From Fulvivirgaceae bacterium JP3-4 (lineage in GTDB: Bacteria; Bacteroidota; Bacteroidia; Cytophagales; Cyclobacteriaceae), in contig JARKND010000005.1 of the NCBI GenBank assembly GCA_029309925.1, positions 1,364,001 to 1,428,000 of the forward strand: a stretch of DNA of 64,000 bases, in the 5' to 3' direction. A program made the translations under genes and the position numbers. This document shows positions 1-8,459 of the stretch, piece by piece. The notes under the pieces were generated by a model. That model worked only from the letters and a program-made list of their open reading frames with translations. It had not been told where the DNA came from and did not search any database. The first letter of the stretch is position 1. Every line of letters starts with the position of its first letter.

Positions 1-562
1 CTGCCGACAAAGAGTATAATGATATGGCTTCTGCGGATTGTTCATTCAGCTTGATGCCACCATTAAAGGTCAATGAGAAGTTCGATCCAAAAGATCGCGC
101 AACGGCTAGCGTAACATCGGTGCTTGTATATGCCGGGCGGAATTCCGCTGCACCGGTTTTCAACGTTACATGTGTGATCAACGCAGCCTCAGGCCATTGA
201 CCTCTTTCTTCTGCGAGTTGTATTTTCGCGCCAACAGAAATCGGACCGAAACCGTTCTGCACAATAAACTGATCAGGGATTGTTTTTACTGCAAGATATC
301 CTGTTGCAAATCTGGCTTCGAAATTTTCATTTACGCCAAACCTCAACAGCGTGTTGTTGTAGCTGTAGTTAATATAGTCCTGGCCACCGGCTTCATTTTT
401 CTCCGCGATAAAACCGGTCTCTATCTGCAACGAACCTTTCGGAAGCAATTCTGGTGCATTAGCCTGGTCGGGTCGGTCTGTCGAGATGGTCTGTGCTTTT
501 GCCAGCACAGGAACCAGTAGGAAACTGAGCGTGATGCCGATTAAAAGCCAGTCTATTTTCAT
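1..562 (-). CDS. Outer-membrane beta-barrel protein, partial (3' end beyond window)
   Basis: Reading the minus strand from an ATG at 562 gives about 187 codons with no stop before the window edge, so the C-terminus is missing. The start MKIDWLLIGITLSFLL..VLAKAQ is a clear signal peptide. After it comes TDRPDQ and alternating beta-strand segments rich in aromatic residues and Gly. The motif STDRPDQ near the mature N-terminus is typical of the family named 'putative MetA-pathway of phenol degradation' (transporter-like outer-membrane barrels). The name reflects family history and not a shown substrate. It is the last visible minus-strand gene after the chemotaxis operon, 59 bases beyond the stop of the kinase ending at 622, so co-transcription is possible but not shown. 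Confidence 0.75.
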   Translation of the reverse strand, partial: MKIDWLLIGITLSFLLVPVLAKAQTISTDRPDQANAPELLPKGSLQIETGFIAEKNEAGGQDYINYSYNNTLLRFGVNENFEARFATGYLAVKTIPDQFIVQNGFGPISVGAKIQLAEERGQWPEAALITHVTLKTGAAEFRPAYTSTDVTLAVARSFGSNFSLTFNGGIKLNEQSAEAISLYSLSA

Positions 563-621
563 TTCGTGTTGAATTGTTTTCAAATGTGCACGTGTTTTCG
601 TTGTAAAACTTCCGCTAATGA

Positions 622-1758
622 TTAGCTGAGAGATTTATTGATTAACCCGGTGGTTTCCTGAGTTTGAAGAACATTGCGATCTCTGGGAATCAAAATTGAA
701 AGTTGTTGCGCATCATCGGATATCGGATCCACGGTGATTAACGCCTTCATCTGAACGGCTACTTTCTGCGCAGCAAACAAATAAGTAAACCTTGACGATC
801 TTAAAAGGTCGATGTAACGGGCCGTGTGAATTTCCGTCAGCTTCCTTTCGAGGGTTGAATCAAATTCGAATCCCTCAAAACTGATTGTAATCACCAGCAT
901 GCGTAAGTTGTCGGTCACATCAATTTTAATAAGATTGCTTGCCTTGGTTCGCGAGAGTGATAGTATGTATAGAACCAGATTCGTCAAGGCTGACTTCACC
1001 TGTAGCTCGTTATATCCGACAATGGAACTGTTTTCGCTGACAATAATAAAATCCAGGAAATCGATCAAGGCATGGCGTTCAATCACCCTCCGTATCGCAG
1101 TTTCCAAAGCATCAATCCGCAATACGAACGTTGGGTCATCGATTGATTCTTCTGCGGTAGCAACATAAACGAGCTGATTCAGCCGCTCTGCCAGCAGTGT
1201 AGCATGCGAGTCGATCATGTGGATAAAGTTGTCGACTTCGCTATTGTCTTTGCGGATTTTCAACAAATTCACTAGCCCTTGCATCGTGGCCAGGGGTCCG
1301 CGCAAGTCGTGAGCGGTGCGGTAGATGAAATCATCGATGAGCTGTTTCGTCTGCTTTAATTTTGCTTCCACACTATCGAGTTGCTCACGGTTAACAAGCC
1401 GTAACACGATTCCGTCATTTGAGTCGGTGAGAATCCCCAGGTAAAATCCCGAGACGGAGTACCTGATGCTACCACCGGATTTTTTTCGGATCGAAACAAG
1501 TTCATCATTAAACACCCCGTGGCGAAGGCCTTTTGCAAGGATCGCAGCGAAGTCATCACTTGCTCCAAGGAACGCGACTGGCCTTCCTTTCAACTCATCG
1601 GCTGTGAAGCCGAGTTCGTGGCTGATGGTCAGACTTAAACCAAGTATCCTCAGGTCGCTGGCGAGAAATATTGACTCAGGAAAAAGTGAATTTATATTAT
1701 CGAGAATATAGTCCGATGAGATCAGCTGGCCGGTGATGTCGGTATTGTTGGGTTTCAT
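622..1758 (-). CDS. PAS-containing histidine kinase-like protein with degenerate ATP-binding domain
   Basis: 378 residues. Residues about 20-125 look like a PAS fold, and 130-200 form a dimerisation helix pair with a good phosphoacceptor motif TAHDLRGPL (His150). The region that should be the HATPase domain (about 245-360) has only a weak N-box (SALTNLVLYI). The Asp-x-Gly-x-Gly motif is absent, with FEGFEFD in its place, and no G2 box is visible. It may therefore be phosphorylated by another kinase or act as a phosphotransfer adaptor; this is inference. The ATG abuts the cheB stop at 1758 (shared base), so it is translationally coupled to cheB. It is the last gene of the che operon before the outer-membrane protein. 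Confidence 0.8.
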   Translation of the reverse strand: MKPNNTDITGQLISSDYILDNINSLFPESIFLASDLRILGLSLTISHELGFTADELKGRPVAFLGASDDFAAILAKGLRHGVFNDELVSIRKKSGGSIRYSVSGFYLGILTDSNDGIVLRLVNREQLDSVEAKLKQTKQLIDDFIYRTAHDLRGPLATMQGLVNLLKIRKDNSEVDNFIHMIDSHATLLAERLNQLVYVATAEESIDDPTFVLRIDALETAIRRVIERHALIDFLDFIIVSENSSIVGYNELQVKSALTNLVLYILSLSRTKASNLIKIDVTDNLRMLVITISFEGFEFDSTLERKLTEIHTARYIDLLRSSRFTYLFAAQKVAVQMKALITVDPISDDAQQLSILIPRDRNVLQTQETTGLINKSLS

Positions 1759-2813
1759 CAGGAGTGGATGGTTGAAAAAGTTCTGGTAACATAAGGCGCA
1801 ATTTTTTCGAGCGATAAAATTTTGTTTGTCGCGTCAAGCTTGATTGCTTCTTTGGGCATACCGAAGACAACACACGTTTCTTCATTCTGAGCAATTGTGT
1901 CGGCCCCTGCATTTTTCATTTCGAGCAAGCCTGCGGCACCATCGGCACCCATGCCTGTCATGATAATCCCGATGGCATTCTTTCCTGCGTATCGGGCCAC
2001 GGATTTGAACAACACATCTACGGACGGACGATGGCGGTTCACCGGCTCATGATCACTGAGCTCGACATAGTAACGCGCGCCACTTCTTTTCACTTCCATG
2101 TGTTTGTTGCCTGGCGCGATCAGTGCACGGCCGCGGATCACCGTGTCCCCATGCGTTGCTTCTTTCACAGTGATATCACAAATGCGATTGAGTCTTTCTG
2201 CAAAGGAACGCGTAAACAGTTCAGGCATGTGCTGAACGATGACGATCCCGTATGCATCGATCGGCATCGCCTGTAAAAATTCCAGGATTGCTTCTGTGCC
2301 TCCTGTAGATGCACCCACGGCAATGACTTTGTCGGTGGTTTGAAGCATACTTTCTCCAGTTGGTTTTGCACGTTTGAGCTCACGCTCAGGGTTTGACATG
2401 GAACGTCTTTTCACCCTGGACTTTGCGGCAGACTTTACACCTTCGATGATTTGCTGTACGTCCATCGAGCCCATCGAATAGGAGTTTGGTTTTTTAAGGA
2501 CGCTGACAGCACCATATTCCATAGCGAGAATGGCAGACTCGGTTCCTCGTGCTGTAAGACTAGAGATGATGACAACCGGGATCGGATGCTGAGACATCAA
2601 TTTCTTTAGAAACGTCAATCCATCCATGCGCGGCATCTCGACATCAAGTGTGATTACATCCGGAACTTCATCACGTAATTTCATTGCTGCAATGAAAGGG
2701 TCCGCTGCAGTTCCGATAACTGTGATGGAATCGTCCTGGCTGAGGATATGAGTCAATGTCTGTCGCACTACAGCGGAGTCATCGATAATCAGCGCTTTTA
2801 TTTCTTTTGCCAT
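1758..2813 (-). CDS. cheB: CheB: protein-glutamate methylesterase/glutamine deamidase
   Basis: 351 residues, usual CheB length. The N-terminal receiver domain (1-120) has the acidic pair DD at 11-12, phosphoacceptor Asp57 in ITLD, and Lys108 in KKP. After a basic linker the methylesterase domain (about 160-345) shows the catalytic triad: Ser169 in GASTGG, His195 in VQHMP, Asp291 in MTGMGADGA. It removes methyl groups from chemoreceptor glutamates after phosphorylation by CheA and so resets adaptation together with CheR in the same operon. It lies 5 bases downstream of cheD and is coupled to the following kinase gene. Confidence 0.97.
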   Translation of the reverse strand: MAKEIKALIIDDSAVVRQTLTHILSQDDSITVIGTAADPFIAAMKLRDEVPDVITLDVEMPRMDGLTFLKKLMSQHPIPVVIISSLTARGTESAILAMEYGAVSVLKKPNSYSMGSMDVQQIIEGVKSAAKSRVKRRSMSNPERELKRAKPTGESMLQTTDKVIAVGASTGGTEAILEFLQAMPIDAYGIVIVQHMPELFTRSFAERLNRICDITVKEATHGDTVIRGRALIAPGNKHMEVKRSGARYYVELSDHEPVNRHRPSVDVLFKSVARYAGKNAIGIIMTGMGADGAAGLLEMKNAGADTIAQNEETCVVFGMPKEAIKLDATNKILSLEKIAPYVTRTFSTIHS

Positions 2814-2818
2814 GACTG

Positions 2819-3298
2819 TCAGGTTGATTTCAAGGCCTTAACAAGGACCTTATTGGAATGTGTGTAGAATACGATGTTGCGGCCAGTAACACCGCCTGTG
2901 CTTCTTGCAACAATGCTGATACCTTCCGCAGCGAGAATGTTTTCCGCTACCGAAACGTTACGCGAGCCGATGTTGTATGAGCCGTCTGCTCGGCCAAGTT
3001 GTTCTGCTCCACCGAAGATCTTGGCAACAATATTTTGCTTTAGGGATCCGAACGCACTCATCTTCTCGATTAATTTTTTGATCGCGATGTCTCCATACTT
3101 TGGCGAAGGCATTCCCTGCCCGGTCCAACACGGGAGCATGAAGTGGTTAATTCCACCGACTCCGAGCAATGTGTCGTAGAGACAGACGGCAACGCAAGAA
3201 CCGAGAATTGTCTGTACCCGGGCAGGCTCATAGCTCGCGAAAATTGCAGATGGATAGAGAAAATGCTCAATCAGTATGACCTTGGGTGAAATCCGCAT
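2819..3298 (-). CDS. cheD: CheD: chemoreceptor glutamine deamidase
   Basis: 159 residues from the ATG at 3298, which follows the upstream stop as TAGTATG. A longer reading from 3358 would overlap the upstream kinase by 59 bases and adds a non-conserved extension, so the shorter start is chosen. Catalytic Cys35 lies in LGSCVAVCL and His52 in GGINHFMLP, the CheD signature; [13 protein letters not shown] follows. CheD deamidates receptor glutamines and in other bacteria interacts with CheC. No CheC is seen here. Its place between cheR and cheB fits an adaptation module acting on the MCP at 6264-7928. Confidence 0.95.
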   Translation of the reverse strand: MRISPKVILIEHFLYPSAIFASYEPARVQTILGSCVAVCLYDTLLGVGGINHFMLPCWTGQGMPSPKYGDIAIKKLIEKMSAFGSLKQNIVAKIFGGAEQLGRADGSYNIGSRNVSVAENILAAEGISIVARSTGGVTGRNIVFYTHSNKVLVKALKST

Positions 3299-3299
3299 A

Positions 3300-4181
3300 C
3301 TAAAAGGCTTCTCCGTCCGTGAATAGAAGTTCGTTGCCGAACGACAACTGGCTGTCACAAATTCCTGCTTCGAGTTCCGGAATGAAAATGTTAATCATTG
3401 TTCCCTGCCCGGGCGTTGAGTGAATTTCAACACGACCGTCAAGCTGTGTAACTAATTCTTTCACCAGACACAGCCCGAGCCCATGGCCGGCATGACTTTT
3501 TCTTAATCCGGTCTCTCCCTGCTGAAATCGCTGAAACAATTCTGCGTGAACCTGAGGTTCTATCCCTGTTCCGAAATCGCGAACAGAGATCCTGAGTAAT
3601 CTCATATGACGTCTTGCAGCCACCATCACGATTTTCTGTCTCCCACAATATTCGATGGCGTTCGCGATCAAGTTGATACAAATGATCTCCAGAATGTTTG
3701 CGTCAGTTCTGAATGTGAGTTGATCTTCAATCGTAACTTCGATGCTTACACCTGCATTTTCGATCCGGTGTCGCAGCCGCTGGAGCTGACTTTGGATAAG
3801 ACTTTCGATATCCGCAAGGGAAGGATTCTTCACCAGTTCACCAGCCTCGATCTCCGCAGCCTTGATGATATTGCACATTTGAAAATTGAGATCCGCAGCC
3901 TGCTTTTCGACCAGCATACTCATGTGGCGAATCTTTTCTTCGGAAGTCAATCCCGTAATTGATGCAGCAAGACCGATGATGGCCGCCAGAGGATTGTTCA
4001 CTTCATTTCTTACGTTCGAGAGGAATTGTGATTTTCCATTCTCTGCTTCCCGCAGGAGTTTTCCCAGGCGGTATACTTCCTCTTCGAGTGATTGAATTCT
4101 CAGTTGTACGTCTGCGGTACGGTTTTGATTCAGCCTGAACGCCAGTTCGGTCAGCAAGTCTTCTGTTGAAAGCGTTTGCAT
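3300..4181 (-). CDS. Histidine kinase-like protein lacking the phosphoacceptor histidine
   Basis: 293 residues, no membrane segment. The N-terminus (20-50) is a coiled coil. The dimerisation helix reads FLSNVRNEVNNPLAAIIGL, where a normal HisKA domain has SHEIRTPL; Asn59 (codon AAT) sits at the His position. The ATPase domain is intact: N-box NLIANAIEYCG, G1 DFGTGI, F-box LFQRFQQG, G2 GHGLGLCLV. It can probably bind ATP but cannot autophosphorylate on the usual residue. It might act on a partner in trans, such as the His-containing, ATPase-poor protein at 622-1758, or be a regulatory pseudokinase. It lies between cheR and cheD. Confidence 0.85.
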   Translation of the reverse strand: MQTLSTEDLLTELAFRLNQNRTADVQLRIQSLEEEVYRLGKLLREAENGKSQFLSNVRNEVNNPLAAIIGLAASITGLTSEEKIRHMSMLVEKQAADLNFQMCNIIKAAEIEAGELVKNPSLADIESLIQSQLQRLRHRIENAGVSIEVTIEDQLTFRTDANILEIICINLIANAIEYCGRQKIVMVAARRHMRLLRISVRDFGTGIEPQVHAELFQRFQQGETGLRKSHAGHGLGLCLVKELVTQLDGRVEIHSTPGQGTMINIFIPELEAGICDSQLSFGNELLFTDGEAF

Positions 4182-4193
4182 TGTTATGGGAAA

Positions 4194-5051
4194 TTACAGT
4201 TTGATAAAAATGGTTGGCCTGATCTGTTTGATCGGTAAATCGAAAAAATGCAGGGACTCTGAATGACCGATGAAGAGCAGTCCTCCGGGCCGTAGATTTC
4301 GCAGCAGATTTTTAATGACCTTCAGTTGCGTCTCACGATCGAAATAAATAAGAACGTTTCGGCAAAAAATAATGTCCTGGACACGATCTGCCTGAAGATC
4401 TGTATCGATCAGATTGATGCGTTCAAACTTTACTTTTGATCGAAGCTCCGGCACAACGCGGATTTTCGGAAACTCCTGGGATTTGCTCTTGAGCAGATAT
4501 TTTGATCTGTATTCGCTGGGTATGTCAACTACGCGGTCTGCAGGATAGATTGCATCCACAGCCTTTTGAAGAATCTGTGTTGAAATATCACTTGCCAGAA
4601 TTTCATAGTCGAAGCCGCGGTGGGTGCGTGCAAATTCCTGCAGAACCATTGCGAGCGTATACGGCTCTTCACCGGAAGAACATGCCGAGCTCCATACTTT
4701 TAGTGATTGGCTGGCATTGTTCTCGTAGAAGTCGGGCAACACGGTTTCGGTAAGAAAATCAAAGTGGTGTTTTTCGCGAAAGAAATCGGTTTTGTTGGTG
4801 GTCACCACATCGATCATGTGAACAAGCTCATTCGCGACTCCTTCTTTGCTGGTAATGAGTTGAAGGTAGTTCTCGAAAGTTGGAATGTTCAGTGCGCGGA
4901 GTCTGCGGTTCAACCTGCTCTCCACCATCGTCTTCTTGCAAAATTCAAGGTTGATACCGCAGTTTCCGTACACGATCTCTGCTATTCTGTCGAACTGCTG
5001 CCGTGACAGGCGATGTGCGTTGACAGATGAAGTGGCTTCAGCGGTTTGCAT
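4194..5051 (-). CDS. cheR: CheR: chemoreceptor glutamate methyltransferase
   Basis: 285 residues. The N-terminal helical domain (about 15-80) includes ESRLNRRLRAL, which contacts the receptor. The SAM-binding domain (about 100-285) includes TTNKTDFFRE, the SAM loop VWSSACSSGEEPYTLAM, and FCRNVLIYFD. It transfers methyl groups from SAM to receptor glutamates. It is 8 bases downstream of the porin gene and 12 bases upstream of the next kinase gene, inside the che operon. The MCP here ends without an obvious C-terminal CheR-docking pentapeptide. Confidence 0.96.
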   Translation of the reverse strand: MQTAEATSSVNAHRLSRQQFDRIAEIVYGNCGINLEFCKKTMVESRLNRRLRALNIPTFENYLQLITSKEGVANELVHMIDVVTTNKTDFFREKHHFDFLTETVLPDFYENNASQSLKVWSSACSSGEEPYTLAMVLQEFARTHRGFDYEILASDISTQILQKAVDAIYPADRVVDIPSEYRSKYLLKSKSQEFPKIRVVPELRSKVKFERINLIDTDLQADRVQDIIFCRNVLIYFDRETQLKVIKNLLRNLRPGGLLFIGHSESLHFFDLPIKQIRPTIFIKL

Positions 5052-5059
5052 AGCTTCGA

Positions 5060-6247
5060 TTATTTGTTTGTTTTAAAAACCATTCCTGGAATAGTAAAGA
5101 CCACCGCAAGGTTCATACTGAACATCTGAGCGGTCAGAATATTTGTTGCCGAACGTGTGAATGAATCCGTAGAAGTGTTGTCAATTCTTACTTCGGGGAT
5201 CAGACGCAGATTTGACCTGGTTAAGTTTCCGCTCAACGTCAAGGAAGTAACTGAAGCACGGCCGGATTCTGTATATGTTCCTATCGCGCCCACACCTTTG
5301 TTATATTCCGTAAAATGCTCTGCTCGCAGGGCAAGTTTGGTTGACGCTGATAACGTCACGATCTGGTACAACGCAAATCCGAAATATCCTCCTCCTTCAA
5401 CAACTGTTCTGTCGCTATCTGTTGTCTTGATCTGGCCCGAGCCTAATGATCTTAGTGAGGTTGATAGACCGATGTTGTACTTTTCACCTGCGTTGACAGA
5501 GCCGGTGAAGTCGATTTGAAACGCATTACCAGAGGAAACGCTGCCGATCGAATCAGTTGCATTAATTTGTCCGTCCGGGTCACCGTAAGTAATATTAAAA
5601 TTGAGCAGAGAATTTTTACCTGTAACACTCAATTGTCCACCGATCGTATAAAGGTTGAATGGATTGAATTCCGTGTAATCGGTTGGATTCATCAAAGCAA
5701 CTTTTGCCGTGCAGTGGTCATTGAACTTCAGGTCCGCCCAAACGCCCGTATGATTGAAAGGCCCGTAGGAAAAAAGGTAGCTCGTTGAGTAATGGACATT
5801 TTTTACCGGTGTGATGGTTTCATAGCCAACGAATGTGTTAAACTGCCCCGCATTAAAACGGAGATGATCATTCATGACATAATACACGAACATCTGGTTG
5901 ATCAAGTGTGAACTTCCCGCTCCCTGCAGATTCTTTGATGCTGGTGCATTGAAAATTGCATCAGTACCACGCGGTCCGAAAACGAGGTCTGTTACAACGC
6001 CCGTTTTAGAACCTGAATATTCCAGCACAAAATTGATCATCCCCAGACTGAAACCCGGCAGGTTTGAGAATGAAGTGCGCGGAGCGCTTTCATTTGTGTT
6101 GAACGCTTTGTGGTAGTAGGTATCGATCGAACCGGTTAACGATATCTGCTGGGCGGAATCGACCGATACACTTTTTGTGATTTGACCCCATGCTAGCGAG
6201 CTAACACATAGCTGGGCGAGAATCATTGCTAGTTTTCTGTAGCGCAT
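5060..6247 (-). CDS. Outer-membrane porin, BBP2/OmpL-like, embedded in the che operon
   Basis: 395 residues from the ATG at 6247, which gives a signal peptide MRYRKLAMILAQLCVSSLAWGQ. An upstream in-frame start at 6334 would lie inside the MCP gene and lacks a signal sequence. The mature part alternates strands and turns, with the blocks FNTFVGYE and YSTSYLFSYGPFNHTGVWA typical of the 'putative beta-barrel porin-2' family, and ends in an aromatic strand. It sits 16 bases after the MCP stop and 8 bases before cheR. It probably lets small solutes into the periplasm where the MCP ligand domain lies; this link is inferred from position only. Confidence 0.85.
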   Translation of the reverse strand: MRYRKLAMILAQLCVSSLAWGQITKSVSVDSAQQISLTGSIDTYYHKAFNTNESAPRTSFSNLPGFSLGMINFVLEYSGSKTGVVTDLVFGPRGTDAIFNAPASKNLQGAGSSHLINQMFVYYVMNDHLRFNAGQFNTFVGYETITPVKNVHYSTSYLFSYGPFNHTGVWADLKFNDHCTAKVALMNPTDYTEFNPFNLYTIGGQLSVTGKNSLLNFNITYGDPDGQINATDSIGSVSSGNAFQIDFTGSVNAGEKYNIGLSTSLRSLGSGQIKTTDSDRTVVEGGGYFGFALYQIVTLSASTKLALRAEHFTEYNKGVGAIGTYTESGRASVTSLTLSGNLTRSNLRLIPEVRIDNTSTDSFTRSATNILTAQMFSMNLAVVFTIPGMVFKTNK

Positions 6248-6263
6248 AGTAAGGATCGAAATC

Positions 6264-7928
6264 TTAGTACTTTTCGAAATCGGTGTCTTTCGTATCGTGG
6301 CCCATGTCAAGGGCAATTCCATTTTTCTTGCCATTGCTGTGGACCGCTGCCGATTTGAAAGCTGGTCTGTTTACGGCCTGTTTCTTTTTTGTTTTGTGCA
6401 CAGACTTTTCGTGTTCGTCATCGAGTTTGAAGAATGAGACTGAGTCTTTGAGGCTTTCTGCCTGTGCTGACAATTCTTCGGAGCTTGATGCAATCTCTTC
6501 GGCACCGGCAGCATTTTGCTGGATCACCTGGTTGAATTGCTGGATCGCATTATTGATCTGTGTTGCGCCTGAATTCTGTTCCGTGCTTGACGCTGCAATT
6601 TCCTGTACAAGCTTGGCGGTGTTTTGAATGTTCGGAACAATCTGTTCGAGAAGTCGGCCCGACTTATCTGCAATGGTCACGCTGCTTGATGAAAGCGCGT
6701 TGATCTCTTCTGCGGCCACCTGACTTCTTTCCGCGAGTTTCCTCACTTCGGCCGCAACAACTGCGAATCCCTTTCCGTGTTCACCAGCTCGCGCAGCTTC
6801 TACTGCGGCATTCAGGGCAAGCAGGTTTGTTTGTCTTGCGATCTCACCGATGATGCCAATCTTCTCAGCAATCTTCTTAAGACTATCAACCGCCTGCGTT
6901 ACGGCACTGTTTCCTTCCTTAATATCGTCTGCTGCTTTGATGGCGATCTTTTCCGTTTGTTGCGCGTTGTCAGTGTTCTGCTGAATGTTTGAAACCATTT
7001 GTTCCATTGAAGATGAGATCTCCTCGGCAGATGCGGCCTGCTCCTGCGAGCCCTGTGACATCTGCTGTGATGTTGAGCTCATTTGCAAGCTTGCCGAAGT
7101 AACGCCTTCTGCACCTTCCATGATTTTCGCGATAATTGTTTTCAATTGCTCAGAGAGTTGCACGATGGCACCATAGATTCCCACGCGTTTTCTCTGTGTA
7201 TCGAACTTTAAGGTGAGGTTTCCGTTAGCGATTTCTTCTGCGATCAGCTTGATCTCAGATGGCTCACCTCCAAGTTCACCGATAATGCTTTTTGTAATAA
7301 AGAACGCAACAACACCTGCCAGCACAATCCCAACAAACGTGATTCCGTAAGTGATGACACGTGTGTCTGCATAAAGCACATCACCATACTCATTCAATGT
7401 CTTCGCATATCCAAGCTGCAGCTCGATCAACTCGCTGATCTTGGACGTGAAGGGATCAATGTTTGGATACATCTCATTCACAATGAACGCTTCAAGTTTG
7501 TGTCTGGTGGCCGTGTCTTGTCCCTGGCGGAGCAGATCAAGCATTTGATTAACGGCTTCATCAGATTTCGACTTCAGGTTCTTCGCTTCGTTAAACACCC
7601 TGACTTCTTCACCTTCGATCTTCGATGCAGCATAAGCGTTGAGGTTCTCTTCAACTTCTTTCGCTGCTGTTTCATAGCTTCTGATCGCTTCACTCCATGA
7701 GATGTTGCCATTGCGAACTTTATGAGTCGCATCTACAATGTTGATGGCATACGCGTCTGAAACTGCCTTCAATTGTTTCAAAGGCAACACGCGATCATAA
7801 TACATCGTGGTCATGCCATCATTGACGGTTTTCAGGTTGTTAACACCGTAAAGCCCAATGAATAGCGATACGGCCGAGGTGATGGCAATTAAAATGACCA
7901 TCCTGGTGAGAACTTTTAAATTTTTCAT
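6264..7928 (-). CDS. Methyl-accepting chemotaxis protein (four-helix-bundle sensor)
   Basis: 554 residues. TM1 is about 8-30 and TM2 about 195-215 ([21 protein letters not shown]). The periplasmic segment of about 165 residues is helical, as in 4HB_MCP sensors. A HAMP domain follows ([19 protein letters not shown]), then a long cytoplasmic coiled coil with the hairpin tip [20 protein letters not shown], which binds CheA and CheW. The tail after about residue 505 is basic and has no clear CheR pentapeptide. It lies between cheW and the porin gene and is the only receptor in the operon. Confidence 0.96.
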   Translation of the reverse strand: MKNLKVLTRMVILIAITSAVSLFIGLYGVNNLKTVNDGMTTMYYDRVLPLKQLKAVSDAYAINIVDATHKVRNGNISWSEAIRSYETAAKEVEENLNAYAASKIEGEEVRVFNEAKNLKSKSDEAVNQMLDLLRQGQDTATRHKLEAFIVNEMYPNIDPFTSKISELIELQLGYAKTLNEYGDVLYADTRVITYGITFVGIVLAGVVAFFITKSIIGELGGEPSEIKLIAEEIANGNLTLKFDTQRKRVGIYGAIVQLSEQLKTIIAKIMEGAEGVTSASLQMSSTSQQMSQGSQEQAASAEEISSSMEQMVSNIQQNTDNAQQTEKIAIKAADDIKEGNSAVTQAVDSLKKIAEKIGIIGEIARQTNLLALNAAVEAARAGEHGKGFAVVAAEVRKLAERSQVAAEEINALSSSSVTIADKSGRLLEQIVPNIQNTAKLVQEIAASSTEQNSGATQINNAIQQFNQVIQQNAAGAEEIASSSEELSAQAESLKDSVSFFKLDDEHEKSVHKTKKKQAVNRPAFKSAAVHSNGKKNGIALDMGHDTKDTDFEKY

Positions 7929-7948
7929 TTTGCGTAGAATTTGATGTG

Positions 7949-8440
7949 TTAGTTTACTTGTTCAACTGTTTCAGAGACGTGGCTCAGAATGTCTGCTTCC
8001 TGCGCTGAAAAGAGCGCTGCCACATTGAGGAGCATGATGAATTGATTGTCATCCTTCACCATTCCTTCGATGAATTTCGCATCGAATTTTGAACCGATCT
8101 CCGGTAACGGCTGGATGGAATCAGTCGCGATGTTGCGCACTTCTTTTACGGCATCTACAATCAGCCCAAGCGTTATGTCCTGGCCTTCGAGACTGATATT
8201 CATTACGATGATGCAGGTGTTGACAGTATCCTCTGTGACAGGGAGGCCGAATTTGATGCGGCTATCCACCACCGAGAGCACATTGCCCCGGAGATTGACA
8301 ACACCGCGCATGAAGTCTGGCGAACGCGGAACTCTGGTGATCTTTGGAATTTCCAGGATCTCAATCACCTTGCTTACATTGGCTGCGAATGTTTCATCAC
8401 CAAGCTTAAATGTTAGATATGACGTGAGGCTTGTTTCCAT
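7949..8440 (-). CDS. cheW: CheW: chemotaxis coupling protein
   Basis: 163 residues, one CheW domain. Recognisable blocks: [12 protein letters not shown] at the N-terminus, [19 protein letters not shown] in the middle, and [13 protein letters not shown]. CheW links the receptor tip to CheA in signalling arrays. The gene is 19 bases downstream of cheA and 20 bases upstream of the MCP gene. Confidence 0.96.
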   Translation of the reverse strand: METSLTSYLTFKLGDETFAANVSKVIEILEIPKITRVPRSPDFMRGVVNLRGNVLSVVDSRIKFGLPVTEDTVNTCIIVMNISLEGQDITLGLIVDAVKEVRNIATDSIQPLPEIGSKFDAKFIEGMVKDDNQFIMLLNVAALFSAQEADILSHVSETVEQVN

Positions 8441-8459
8441 ATACAGTTAGTTTTAGTTA

